NCBI GenBank assembly: GCA_963969395.1
Contig: OZ017797.1
Location: 1,364,001-1,428,000, forward strand
Source: Pseudoscleropodium purum
Lineage: Eukaryota > Streptophyta > Bryopsida > Hypnales > Brachytheciaceae
Direction: 5' to 3'
Length of the DNA: 64,000 bases
Position 1 is the stretch's first letter. Every line of letters starts with the position of its first letter. Below, one piece after another: positions 24,991-37,400 of the stretch. Below the pieces are notes generated by a model that saw only the letters and a list, made by a program, of their open reading frames with translations, ran no database searches and had not been told where the DNA came from. Made by a program: the position numbers and the translations under genes.

Positions 24991-25027
24991 GATAACATCT
25001 GAAGTGAAGGTGGTGTTATAAAACACC
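24991..25027 (-). promoter_or_regulatory. Histone-type 3' UTR stem-loop and downstream element, second H2A gene
   Basis: On the minus strand GGTGTT-TTAT-AACACC (25027-25012) again makes a perfect 6-bp stem with a 4-nt loop, 46 nt after the stop, followed by ACC and, 11 nt on, by AGATGTTATC (25000-24991). The stem is identical to that of the first gene while the DNA between stop and hairpin is unrelated, so the hairpin is conserved beyond its surroundings. Confidence 0.6.
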
Positions 25028-25073
25028 ATTTTGATATTACCTCGCCTGTCCAATTCGAACCGACGCGGCTCCT

Positions 25074-25684
25074 TCACTCCTTAGCTTCCTTCTCGCCCTT
25101 CGCCTTCTTCTCCTTCTTCTGAGGTTTCTCCGGCTTCTCCCCGCCAATTCCCACTGCCGACTTCTTTGGCAGCAACACGCTGTGGATATTCGGCAACACG
25201 CCCCCGTACGCGATCGTCACTCCCGAAAGCAGCCTTCCTAGCTCCTCGTCGTTACGGATCGCCAGCTGGATATGACGCGGAATAATCCTGCTCTTCTTAT
25301 TGTCCCTGCTTGCGTTTCCGGCCAACTCCAGAACCTGACCAAACATTACCATCCACGCACTTAGAACCTAACAACCCCAACTCAACACCTTAACCCTAAA
25401 CAGAACCGGAGCCAGCATACAACTGTACCCACCAGCATAATTCACCACTACACTTATGCCCATGTAAATTCTAAATCCACACAGTACAACGCAATTCTCA
25501 CCTCCGCAGCGAGATACTCCAATACAGCAGCCACGTACACGGGAGCTCCGGACCCTAATCGCTGTGCATAGCGACCTTTCTTCAAGTAGCGCCCCAGCCT
25601 GCTGACGGGGAACTGAAGCCCAGCCCTCGACGACTTCGACACGGATTTCTTCCGCGCAACATTGCCCTTTCCTCTTCCAGACAT
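25074..25684 (-). CDS. Histone H2A, 147 aa, one intron
   Basis: Exon 1 is 25684-25502 (61 codons, [19 protein letters not shown]), the intron 25501-25335 and exon 2 25334-25074. The intron falls at the same codon as in the first copy (after LEYLAAE). The core is almost identical (AGLQFPVSR with Ser for Gly, [48 protein letters not shown]). The tail [20 protein letters not shown] is slightly longer and more charged. No SQEF or SPKK motif. It is a tail-to-tail paralogue of the gene at 23098. Confidence 0.96.
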
Positions 25685-25810
25685 GACGTACAGATTTCTG
25701 AAACACTAAACTCTAAACGAGACGCAGCAGCGGATGCAGGGTCTGTAGCAGGTAGAAATACAGGAAAGGAGAAATGCGCGAGTGGAAGACAGAGTGCCGC
25801 TGCACTTGAA

Positions 25811-26027
25811 GGCGAAATGCTTGAGCTGAGTTTCGTTCACTGCGCCAGGCACCTCGAGTTCTCAGTTCCCGAAGGAGCCCGGGAATTCGAATCTCCCTCC
25901 AATTTGCAAGTCCCACTCCCGCCCCGCCGTCTTCGCCTTCATACTTCGCCGTCCTGTGTATTTGATGATTCTGCACTATTCAATAAACTTGGTGGTTAGG
26001 GTTCTTTTTTCCTTTGGTGGTTAGGGT
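25811..26027 (-). promoter_or_regulatory. Promoter region of the second H2A gene
   Basis: On the minus strand: TTTCGCC (25817-25811), an E2F-like core; CGGCGGGGCG (25929-25920), shared exactly with the first gene; and two copies of ACCCTAACCACCAA (26027-26014 and 26002-25989), which contain the ACCCTAA telo-box core common in plant histone and ribosomal-protein promoters. No clear TATA box was found. Confidence 0.5.
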
Positions 26028-26030
26028 ACC

Positions 26031-29000
26031 AAAATAACTTCATTTGAAATGCATATAATATGGGAATTTCAAGAAGTTTTGGGAATAATCCATTGAGTAT
26101 TATAGAGCAAAATATATAATTTGGTGTTTGAAGTTGTTTTCTACAAAATTGTATGCAATTTAGAACAGAAATTAATGTTCAGATTTTCACATAAATTCTT
26201 ACCAATTGATGAATTTGTGGAAATGGATGAGTTATATTGACTATGAAAATTTCAACCCCTCTTTCTTTCTTTTTTTCTATTTTAAAAAAAAATTGGTGGT
26301 CATCTTCGCCTCAAGGCCTTTACAAATGGGAGAATTAGCCCCCACGATAATCTTAATCTGATGAACAATTGAGAATGGCCTTCAACCCAAAAGAGGTTGA
26401 AATTTTATACAATCGACCTCACAGGGAATTGACTTGGCCTTTAGGTCTAAAAAGAGGCCCTTAGGCAATATGTCACTTTCACACATAATTTTTTATACAT
26501 TAATGAGATACTCAGTAAGTAAATTTTTATATAGTTGTAAATTCCTTACTCCATTGCCCCCTAAAAGACCAAACAATGTTTTTTGGGTAATATAGTAATT
26601 TTGGGTAGTTCATTGAGAATGAAATTATCATTCTTTTCTTTTAGGATTTTTCACAAATCATATAGGTGAAAAGTAGCTTAAAGACTCAATGATTTCTATA
26701 ACTTTTGATTGCATGGTTAAAAAGTTATTGTGTAATATATACCTTATGTCACTTACCAAATAGCTAGAAAATGACTAATGAAAAAAAATTTAATTTGGTT
26801 TTCTAAATTTGTGTAAAGACAGAAGCTTTGAATCATTCCATTTTGATTAATGAAATGAAAGTTATAAAGAGTTTGGTTAGGGTATCTTTAATCTAAAATA
26901 AACCTTAGAAGCCCTTTATTTTAGTCAAATTTTAGTATTTAGAAATAAAATAAAATTATTGGATGTAAATTGTTTATTACAATATCAAAACCCTTGAAAT
27001 TGGAATATTTCAATTTCATAACTAAAGTCTTAATAATTTAGTATTATAAACCATTCCCTACTTATTTCAACCAAATATTTTTTTTCAAGCATGAGATTTG
27101 TTTATTTTATATTTTTATATGTATTTTTTGTTTATTTTTTCAACATATTATGAGAGTAGAAATTGTAGGATCTACACATTTTTGTGTTAAAAGTTTGAAA
27201 GAGGAAACTAAACCATTTAAAAAGAATTGAAATTCATCTTTTTGAAATCCAACCATAATGAGCTTGCAATTAATAAGTTTTTGAAATTTTGGGAGGGTAC
27301 ATTATAACAAGTCAAGTAAATAATCCTACGATTGGATTTGTTAATGAATAAATATAGATGAAGATTTTAGGCTTGCTTTAGGTTTGAATACATTGAAGCA
27401 ATTTTGGACATAACAACATTGAATCTATTTTAGGGTTAACCTTTAAATAGGATCAAGGAAATGTTAAAAATTGTATATTTTTCTACTAAGATTATAGAGA
27501 TTCTATAAGATCTTCAATTATAAGTATGATCATCCAAAGTTGGCCACATGTTAAGCAATCATTTTGTATAGGCTACTTGATTGTTGCATTAAATATAGAA
27601 AGTTTTAAAAGAAATTATAACACATGCTTGTGATATTCAAAAATAAAAATGTAGACTATTTAATGCATTGGAAAATCTTCAAAAAAATGTACAAGATCTA
27701 CATCCATTGTAGCTTCCAAGCAAGTGATAAATAAATAAATAATTAAAAGGGGGCCTAAAGTTTTGGAAAATTATTGACTTAGGTAAACTCTCCAATTAAT
27801 ATATATGAGGAATTGCTTACTTTATAAAAATTCAAATCGCATTCAATTTATAAAAATTCAATTTGTTTTATATAATCTTGCATCTTTTTTTTTGTCAATA
27901 ATTGTAAGCATATATTGCAAAGTTTTTTGCCTTACCATTTTTTTTCCAATGAGAATGTGACTTATCATTTTGACCACTTCAAAGCACAGTCTTACACAAG
28001 CAAAACATTTCTCTCGCATACAACAAATCCTAATACACAAGGTAGAGACTATTTCAGATTTTAGATAAAGACAAGGGTTTAGGTAAATGCAGCTATCCTA
28101 GATGAAAGTAGTGCAACCATCCAAAATTTATAAAAAGAACTTGGATGAATGTGTAACTTATTTCATTTATATTTTAAAACTTTTCAATTTCAATAATATA
28201 ATAAATGTTGTACTTTAATTAATTATTAGATAGAACTTTGTTGAAGCTACTAAGAAGCTACAATATTTTAAAAAATAAATGAATTCATTCACTAATTTAT
28301 TTTAATAAGAACAAATAGCAACAAGGCAAAGCTAATTTAAATGATATGGAATCAACATTAAAGCTTTTGTACCATCACAAATATAATAATGAAGGTTATT
28401 GTATACTTCATAATATCTTTTTACAAACTAAATATTTCTTGAGTCCCCAAATTATAATGTTTTGATTTTCCTATAATTTTTTGGTTGCACATTGTATTGT
28501 TATTTGGGATGTGGTAGTTCCCCCTTCCATGCATGCAATTATCAATGGAAAGACAAATGAAATGACTCAATGGGTCAATACTTTTTTTAAGATGGAGGTA
28601 ATACTAAATATATCCTTGGGAAGAAGCTTTGTTGCTTTGATTTGATGCGGGAGACTTAGGAGTTGGTGTGGTACTCTCTACCATAGTCCACCTAACCATG
28701 GTAGGGTGTCAAATGACCTTATTGTCATGTGGAGTTTTGAAAATTTCTTGAGGAGACAAATGTGTTCATTCTTTGTAGGGTCTACCTTCCAACTGAGGCA
28801 TCAAGGATGGAATTTGCCATCTAAGTCTACAAGGCTTAGATGGTTGATTCATCCCACAAACACTTCATTCATGTCAGTTATGTAAACTAGAGTCAACCTT
28901 CTTCTTTTACCATTGAGAATAACCCTAATTTGCTCTTAACCGAAAGAATTTTTATTTTTTATTCTTTAAGCAAATGATAGAATTTCATTGCAGAGGAAAA

Positions 29001-29560
29001 TAAATTACAAACCTCTAACTGTAAGAGGCTTAGTGGGGTTAACCTAAAAAGTTGATAACATTATATAATCAAGCAATGGTCTTCCCCATGCTGGGAAGTT
29101 ATTGTGCCTCCCTAAAATGCATGCGAGAGATTTTCCAATTAATGCAAGGATTGGGATTCGCTGAGGAGCCAAGACAATTTTGATACAATTTGAAGGTCAC
29201 CTTATCAAGGACGCAGAAGGGACCCAGCCTCATTGGTAATGCTTAAACCCAGAATGACCGATGGCGTCAACATCTGCTATGGTTAAACAGCATGACCGGT
29301 TGGCGTCAAGCTCAGGTTCTTACTTGCAATTCTATACGAAGAAAGCCTACTGTGCTGTTTTGTGGAAATTTCAGTCTTCATCAGAAATAAGATGCAGTTA
29401 TGAAGAATCTGCAATTGTAAAACTGGAGTGAATGTTAGTGTAGTCGCGTCCTTTTGGCATGCACATTTTCTCTTTGTTCAGCCACGTTGAAGAATGAATT
29501 GAGGTTTGGGAAGGAAAAGTTTACTTGATCTGCCTACAACAGCTATCTCTTTGATCTGCA
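26031..29560. repeat. AT-rich intergenic DNA built of old dispersed repeats
   Basis: 26540-27430 is recognisably similar, in the same order and orientation, to 55200-55700 plus 56220-56700 (shared words include CCTAAA.GACCAAACAA, GAATCATTCCATTTT, TTGGAATTTCAATT, TTTTTGAAATCCAA and AGATTTTAG.CTTGCTTT). 27700-28290 is similar to 42490-43540. 28600-29560 is less AT-rich and lies before the putative gene at 29561; I see no reading frame of note there. Confidence 0.6.
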
Positions 29561-32448
29561 GACACAGAGTTACTACTTTTGGCAGATGATTCGCCAGGAA
29601 AAAATCCGATTCCCATGCTCAAGCTCATTTTCGATGTTGGTTGCAACGCCGTGCCTGATGCTGGTGATTCTCACCGATCTTCAGGTAAATCTCTCACCAA
29701 CATTCAAGTTAATGCAGAATTTGAATCAGAGGATGGAGCTATAACCAGCGCTTTACATGTTCTTGAGAACGTTCGTACTCAGCCTTCCCTGCAATCTGAG
29801 GGCTTGAGAATTAATTGGCAGGAGCCTGCTGTTGCTTTGACGGACACGAATTCGGTATTTAGTCCGTGCGCTCCACTGCAACCCATTGCTTTAGGGGATG
29901 CAATCACAGTTGCGGTGGCATTGGGAGGAAATCGAACCATGTGGTATAACAGCTCCGATCCCAAGCTCAATGTGCTTTCACCCTGCAGTCCGAACACTGC
30001 GTCTGTGAGTGATATAATCCTAACCCTAATTCAAAGTTCATATGAAGCTGACAAATGTCTACTCAAGGAGTTGGATCAAATTATGGTATTAAACCGGGAT
30101 GAGTGGTCATTGTGTGCAGAACATTCTTGCTGGTTCCCAGGTGACGGTGTTCCGGCCGATGGTTGATCAGCTTAGTCTCTTCCAAATCTACAACCAAACC
30201 CTAACGAATGTCGCAACTACAGTGCGCTCCTCACATGTGCCATCCATGAATTCAATGCCACAGTAGATGTACTGACCATGCCTAGAGGACATCTTAATTA
30301 AGGTAGGGACACCCAAATCGCCACTATTGCATTGAGCATATTATCGACTGACCTGTTTTTTTTAGTTTCTCATGGCAAATGAATTGGGTTCTTGAGCAAC
30401 AACGAGAACACAAGTTGTTCTTTGGTGACCTAAATGGTTTACATCCTCGTAAGCAATAAGTACCATTGTCTTAAGATTTTAGGGTGGCAATTTTGGGTCA
30501 GTGGCAATTACGCGTGTCCCTACCTCTTACGTTTTCACTTGTTGAAAGACAAGGCTTCGTTGTAGCGCTTGTGACTGAAGATTTGGATGCATGTGCAGTT
30601 TCCGGCTGCTGCAAGTCTGTTGGTATACATTGGCTACAATTCGGCAACAGATAATGAAACCATCGTTTCAGCGCCGAGAACTTTCTCAACCCCCGCTGTT
30701 AGTAAATCTCCATCAATCCTATTTTCTGCAATTTGCTCATCCAAATTCGATTGTCCACCTACCTCCAAATGAAAACCCTGAAGTCAATGACAACCTTGAG
30801 TATGCAGGGGAAAGTTGGAGGTTTGCTATTGGTGATGGAATTTGAGCAGGGGGTGCTGCGAAATCTCACGTGGTATGTTTTTGCCTTCCTGAATTTGATG
30901 AATATGATCACGGATCGGCCCATTTTAATTTTGCCAGCCGGTATCGATATCTATCAGCTCCATGGCATTGAATGGGACCCAGGAGCACTACTTATGTTCT
31001 ATTCATGGTAGTCAATTAAGGTAGATGATACCATTTACGTCACTTGCAAGCATGTTAAGATATGTGTCAATGTGATATTTTGGGGTTCGCTGTAGAGCTC
31101 TAGAGAGATCCTTGGGTAGAAGAGCCTTTTGACATCAAATTCTCATCACCTGTGTATGAATTTCTTATGCAATCATTTGAAGTGAGAAGTTGTAGACCAC
31201 CTTTGAAGGGACCGTGGACAACCTCATTTCGATTCAACGCTGAGCGGTCGTAGACATTCAGCGAAGTCATGCTTTCACACTTGCTAATTAGTCCAACTCG
31301 TGCTACCCATAGATTGGTTGGTCAGTATAGGAGAAGTGGGGATCAGGTCCGTAACGATTTTAATATCCTCTGCCTTGGTGCTTGCAAAGCTGAAGCATGA
31401 CGTGGCATGTGAATGCATTTGTGTACGCCGTGACAACTTCTTTTTAAGTTTGTGTGCTCGTTGATGAGTAAGCAGGAAAGATGACGATTGTGCCGATTGC
31501 GGAAACAACACTTCGCTGTGTCTTGATTATAATTGCGCGACTTCTGTTGCCGATTGCGCTTCGCTCAACTCCAGCAACCCTGACGCTTGTTTCACTCGGG
31601 TGAGTTGCAAGGAAAATTAAACATTTTCATGCCAATTCTGGAGCCATTACCATTTGCGTCCGTAGTCTAGCACCTGCTTTTATACTAACAAACCATTGGG
31701 TTACACCCGGTTTCGCCGATTTCATGTTAGTGAGGGGAATACTGCTGACATTATTATAGATACTGGTTCAGTACGTGCATTGATACTGGAACAAATGTAA
31801 GACGCTTATTGCCATCTATGTAGACGTTTGTTACTTTGTGTCGCCCTCTATTACAGCAACATTCCAAGATGAAACCGAAACTGAGCTGGGCTGATCCAAA
31901 TATTAAGCTCACTGATGAATGTGAGTCGAGTTTGTGTCTTCTCAATTAATTCAGCAATGTAAGTATCAATAAATGAATTCTAAGAAAAGTAGTTCAATCG
32001 ATCAAATAACGTTGCAGCTGAAGCAAGAGAGTAAAAAAGTTCAGTTTTTCGGTGATTCTGATGAATATAAAGAGTTTGTTTAGGTTCAACCCATCAGTTT
32101 CCAACGCAAACTTTTACAATTCAACATTATTCAATATTATTGCATGCTCTTACCCTTATTAAAACAATTTTAGGTGTTGTTATCTTAGGCAATCAGCAGT
32201 TGAAGCACCAATGAACTAATATAATGAGTTCTTGCTATTTTTAATGTGTTGGTGCTTGATTGCAGATTAATGTAGCATATTCTGGTACAGATAAGAACAG
32301 CTTGAGTTTCAAATCATGGATGAATGTACAAAGTGTGACGAAGTACTCGCTTTCAGCACTCTATTTCAAAGCAGATGCACTCCTCCAGAAAGGCATTCAA
32401 AGTATCATTGACGACAACAATCAAGTTGGAACCGGGGGACAAGTCTGA
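29561..32448 (+). CDS. Possible multi-exon gene of unknown function
   Basis: Base composition rises and plausible exons appear. 29561-30140 follows a CTGCAG acceptor and stays open for about 190 codons (DTELLLLADDSPGKNPIPML, later GDAITVAVALGGNRTMWYN), ending CCCAG|GTGACG. 31475-31602 lies between a GCAG acceptor and a GTGAGT donor and can read as a Cys-rich segment (DDCADCGNNTSLCLDYNC). 32266-32448 follows a TTGCAG acceptor and ends in a stop (INVAYSGTDKNSLSFKSW to VGTGGQV). The region between has fragments such as AAASLLVYIGYNSATDN (30600-30650) and YAGESWRFAIGDG (30800-30845) in different frames. The phases of these pieces do not chain cleanly, so it may be a decayed gene or my exon choice may be wrong. 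No family recognised. Confidence 0.3.
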
Positions 32449-34025
32449 AATTAGTTTATATATTAATATAATGGACATCAATTAGAATGTCATGCATGGA
32501 ATTAGCATAAAGATTTTGTGATTTAATGATAGTGAATTATTTTTCTCGTCTAATAAAAGTATGGTCAATTGGGTGCCAAAAAGATCTTATGCAATGTGGT
32601 GCACGATTTTATTACAAGTTTAGTTCAAGTTTATACATAGATATGGAATTCGATTGAAACATTATCAATAGCATGATGTGCCTAAATGATTTTTTTAGTT
32701 TACTCAACATTCAATTGTTACAAGATTTAACCCCTAAATGTTTGGATCCATTTCCAAATTTGATGATCCAGGAAAAACTATTATAAAGTGTTATTTGGAA
32801 GAATATTTTGGAATTGATGTTGAAATGAAAGTTGTAGATTTTGAATTGTAGATTCTATCTATATGGTTAGATTCACTAGTGCTATCATCAATATTTTTCT
32901 ATAAATTTTGAAAAGGGAATTTCAAAATTCCTTCTAAATTCAATGACAAGCAAACGAGGTTATCTTGATATGGTGATTTTTTGAAATTTTTGTGTTCATT
33001 ACATCTAGGACTTCATTTTTACTAATCTGATTTTGAACTAGAGTCAATGCAATATGACCACTTAACATACTTCCGCATTTATAATTTAAAAAAAATTAGT
33101 ATTCTAGTAACACCAAATCCAACCATTAGATAAGACAAGAACTTAATAGAATATCACCAAAAATTAGGATGACTTTCATCCAAGCAAGGAATGAGATAGA
33201 ATCAAGAACTTCAATCTGTTCATTGTCCAAAAAATGGACGTCGGAGCGCTCCAAGGGTTAAGCAAAATTATTTAAATTTAATAATAGTATTTTTGTAATT
33301 CAAACTTTTGTATTGAAATCATTCAATTGTATACAAATATAAAATTTTAATTGGCATTATTGGTTGACTATGGTCATTGAAAAGATGGTTTACAAAGGGA
33401 TTTTAAATAATAAGATTGATGTAAGGGAACATTGTGTGGAGTGGTAGAAGAAAAGACAAAAGAAATTATTCTCATAATTTTACTTCTACATAAGAACTTC
33501 TTGTCATTGATGTCAAATCCATATAAGTTTTAAGAGGTGGGATTTATTTCATTAATAATAAGCCATATATGATTTCTAATCTATGCTTGTGTTTGGTGGT
33601 TATAAATGTAACCAACCCTTTAATGCCTCCTCAATTACTTTGGGTGTTGCTAGTGTGTGAAATGGCCTTAAGATATTTGTTTAAATTTTTGTGTAATATT
33701 GTATATAATTTCAAGATGTTACTTTTAGTATATATTGATGAGGTTTCAAACGACATAAATAAACAAAAATGTAGAAATGAGATGAAAAATCAAGAGAAGA
33801 AGGGACACACTGAAGTGTTGCAATTTAGTGTCGTTTAATGGAAAGGGTGTGTAAATGGTTTTGAATATCCAATGGGATGAGTGTCTCAAAGGATAACATC
33901 GCTTCAGTTGAATCTATTATTTTCTTCCTCTTCACTTTTGTCATTTTCACTTCATTGCTAAAGTAGTCAACTTTAGAACTTTGTCTATGTATTGTTTAAA
34001 ATCAATCAAAAATTGTTCTCTAAAC
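32449..34025. other. Intergenic DNA upstream of the protamine-like gene
   Basis: AT-rich. A CCAAT box lies at about 33869, some 155 nt before the start codon of the next gene. The 89-codon frame at 33569-33838 has no recognisable domain. Nothing else is seen. Confidence 0.5.
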
Positions 34026-34448
34026 ATGTCAAAAATGAAACAACCTTGGCATTCCAAGGCATCTGTGCTTCAAAATACCCTTATGGTTTTGAAGCAAAGA
34101 CAAGGAGCAAGCTTGGCACAAATACGCAAACGCTTAGAACTAAAGAGCTCAAGTGGCAAGGTTGATGCAATCAAGAATAAGATGTTGGCATCCACTTTGA
34201 AAGGATTGGTAGAAAAGGGTAAAATTGAGAAGAATGGAGGAATTTATAAGTTGGCAAGAGGCATTCCAGAAGAAGAGGAAGGAGTTCCTAGTCGTCGTCG
34301 TCCTCGTCCTCATGGTGCTTATAGAGGAAGACGTCATCGTCGACGCCATTCACGAAGACGTCGTCATCATAAACGTCGTCGTAGTCGAAGACGACATAGC
34401 CGTCGTCGAAAACATAGCCAACGTAGACATCATCGTCGCAAGCGTTAA
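34026..34448 (+). CDS. Protamine-like linker histone: H15 domain plus Arg/His-rich tail, 140 aa
   Basis: Residues 6-78 form a linker-histone globular (H15, winged-helix) domain: HSKASVLQNTLMVLKQRQG, ASLAQIRKRLE, NKMLASTLKGLVEKGKIEK, then GGIYKLA. An acidic hinge PEEEEG (81-86) follows. Residues 90-140 are almost only Arg, His, Ser and Lys: 28 Arg and 9 His in 51 residues, in RRR / RRH / RS blocks, with no Cys. The gene is intronless. ATG 34026 is chosen because it immediately precedes the domain; an in-frame ATG at 33987 would add 13 residues. In liverworts sperm protamines are released by cleavage of male-specific H1-like precursors, and the acidic hinge is a plausible cleavage region here. 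Role, by inference: chromatin compaction in motile sperm. Confidence 0.85.
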   Translation: MSKMKQPWHSKASVLQNTLMVLKQRQGASLAQIRKRLELKSSSGKVDAIKNKMLASTLKGLVEKGKIEKNGGIYKLARGIPEEEEGVPSRRRPRPHGAYRGRRHRRRHSRRRRHHKRRRSRRRHSRRRKHSQRRHHRRKR

Positions 34449-34450
34449 AT

Positions 34451-34456
34451 AATAAA
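34451..34456 (+). terminator. Polyadenylation signal AATAAA
   Basis: AATAAA begins two nt after the TAA stop of the protamine-like gene. No histone-type hairpin is seen in the following 150 nt, unlike the H2A genes. Confidence 0.5.
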
Positions 34457-37400
34457 AGCCGTGGACAATGGCATATATAACAACCAAAAATTTAAAATGG
34501 ATTGTCCACTCTAGTACAATACAATGAAAACATGATTTAACAATATATATAATAAATTATACCAACTTAGTTGAAATTAAAAACTACAAGATGCAACTCA
34601 CTTGATATCATACAATTGATTTTGTTTGCTAACAAATTCCCTTAGTTAGGCTCCTTATTTAGAAAATAATTAAAACATAGTTTAAGAGATATTTCAAATT
34701 ACAATTACACTCAATTTTAATTCTTTCTTTAGAATTCAAGATGGATTATTGGCATATTATAGGATTTTAGAGAACAATTAAAACAATATTAACAAAATAA
34801 TATTAAATAATATAATATAATATACAATTATACTAGTTTATCATATATTTATAAAATTATGTACATTTTAATGTTGTGCTACATATCAGGTTTATCTATT
34901 TATTTTGCAACAATAGCCTTAGAGATATTTTCAATAAATTTGAATGGTTTTGTTATAATGATCTGTGCCTCTAAAATCTAATAAAAATTACATATTTTTA
35001 TAGCAAATATTGTTAATGACTTAAAAGTTTGATCAAATTCATATTTACATACCAGAATTACCAAAAAAAAAGTGTATAATTATCAAAAAATTATCACAAA
35101 CTATTTAAAATTTAAAATAATTAAAAAATTAGAGATTTTGAAATTTACCAAGCTATTAAATTATTAATTTAATAACTTCAATTTACCAAGTCATATAATT
35201 TTTTAAAAGGAAATCTAATCATTTCAAATAAAATTCAAAATAAGTATAAAAATGTTTTCAATAGTATCTTCATTGGATTGAAAACCGATACATTTACAAT
35301 TTTTGCTTTACTAATTATTACACATCATTATTAAAATATCATTCCAATAAGTTTTTACAAGGCAAACATTATAATGTTCAATTTTTTCATAGTCATAGTG
35401 TTAAAAGATTTACCATTAACTTATAAATTCCTAAGAGTCCCCAATGAAAACTCTTGATAGTTTGAACAAGTTCTTATGATTTCAATTTTTGAACCTTTTT
35501 ATAGGATAAAAAAACATATTAGCTTTATTAAAATAGAATTATTATTTCAATTGGTGAACAAGAAAAAAAATTATTCCTTTCAAACTCAAAATAATTGAGA
35601 GTGAGCTTCAAAATGATCCTTACAAATTTGAAATAATTTTTTTTATAGATTATATTTTTGATTAATATATGGTCAGAATGATTTGTTTTGTTCCATTTAG
35701 ATAAGTTATGTGAAAATTAAAGAACATCTTTGTTTTTAGAGCAATTGAAGCATATTCCTAAAAAAAATATTGTTTTGAATTTGTTTTTGATTTCAATTTT
35801 TACATTTCTCCAAAAGAAATTCCATGGGCTAACTTTCATTTTTATAATACTTTCAATTACATCTTCAAGCTATTAATGATGATTTAGTTTTCCCCTCTAT
35901 CTTATATTGACTTCTATTCAAAAAAAATTTATCCCCTTGAAGACCACGGGTAGTTCAAATTTTTGAGGTTGTAAAAAGACATTTTAGAATGCAACTTTGA
36001 ATAATAAAAATTCAATAATGACTCAAATATCAGTGGTAGAATATAATCCATAGATCATATCCAAATGATTAGATCAATTACTTTACAAACTAATATTTTT
36101 CAATAAAATTTAATGCCAAGAACTGAAAGTTTATATGAAAATCAATTATAGACTAAATATTTTTTATTTCCTCAAGAGTTTCTTCTTTATGTTTAAATTT
36201 TTAAGTTCTTATCATGATAATTTTTTCAGATTTTTTAAAATTTTTTTATTTAATTTGTTTTTGAAGGGTCATTTTTTGACCTAGTTTTCTTTTATGGGGT
36301 CAAATTTATCAATCTCTTTTAAATTATAGAATATTTGCAAAGCAAAATCTTAAGAATTTATGCCATATAATTATTAAAGAACTAATACAAAAATCTTCAA
36401 AAAAGCTCATCAATGAAAAATGCATTTTCGTGTGTATGGGATGTATTTTTCTTCATTTGTTGTTTGAAATTGTCTAAAATGCATTTGAATGTTTGGTAAT
36501 TAAAGGATTAACCTTTGAAGTCTAAGGTCCATTTTTCATCAATAAACATTGAAATTGCCATTTCTATTGCAAAGAGCAAAAAAATGACAATTTTTTTTAC
36601 ATCAAATTGTAAAATCAATCTTGTACTAGCTAGTATAAGAATATGGAAAAGAAATTTCTATAAATTTTCAACATGTACATTGCAAGATATTTACGTTTCA
36701 AGTAAAGAAAGTGACATTTTGAACATGTTTTTTGACTAGATTATTTGACTTTGAATCTTCTTAACTTAAAATTTTTGTAGTAAATATTTTAAATGCTTTC
36801 TGTTGAACATTTGAGTTAAGAGTCTTGGAAATTTAAAAAAAATACATCATCTTTATTCTTTCAAAACTATGAAGTAGAAATTGATACAAGATTGAAGGAA
36901 AAACCAATTCATATATTAATAGCTCTAAGGTAGAATTGAAATACATTAAATAATGTCAATGGTGAGATTGATTTAGAGAGCGTATTCAATCTAATAGAAT
37001 TTTTTTTCTTTTGACTTTTAAAAATTGAGTTCAAAAACAAATCTAGTATATTATTTTATCAATAAGTTTCTATGATTGTTGGCAAATCAAGAACTTCCAT
37101 AACTTTCACATTACTATTCCAAATGAAATGAATAAAAAATATAATCTAGGAGGAAAAATTATTAAAAAAATAGATTATACTTCAAGTTTTTGAGGATTTT
37201 TTTGTTGCCAAATCTCCCTCATTTTGAGATTATTATAGAATAATTTTTGCTCCCAAGCAATGATTGAAATGAAAATTATATTCTTACAAAGATAATGTGA
37301 TTTTCTATTCCAAACACATGATTTAGAAAATCAAGTTAAAAAATGAGGTTACATAAGCCTACCCAAATTCCATTTTTTCTTTGATAGGAACAATGGGACT

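Noticed and set aside
30950..31011. HGIEWDPG, resembling the HTYGIEW.P block of GH16 glycosidases
   Set aside because: No catalytic ExDxE motif or other GH16 block nearby.
31741..31800. DIIIDTGS, resembling an aspartic-protease active site
   Set aside because: No flanking protease sequence, a stop follows within 12 codons, and a four-residue match is expected by chance.
34149..34452. Other reading frames across the protamine-like gene (Val/Ile/Asp-rich plus frame and Thr/Ser-rich minus frame)
   Set aside because: Shadows of the CGT-rich arginine codons; the H15 domain fixes the true frame.
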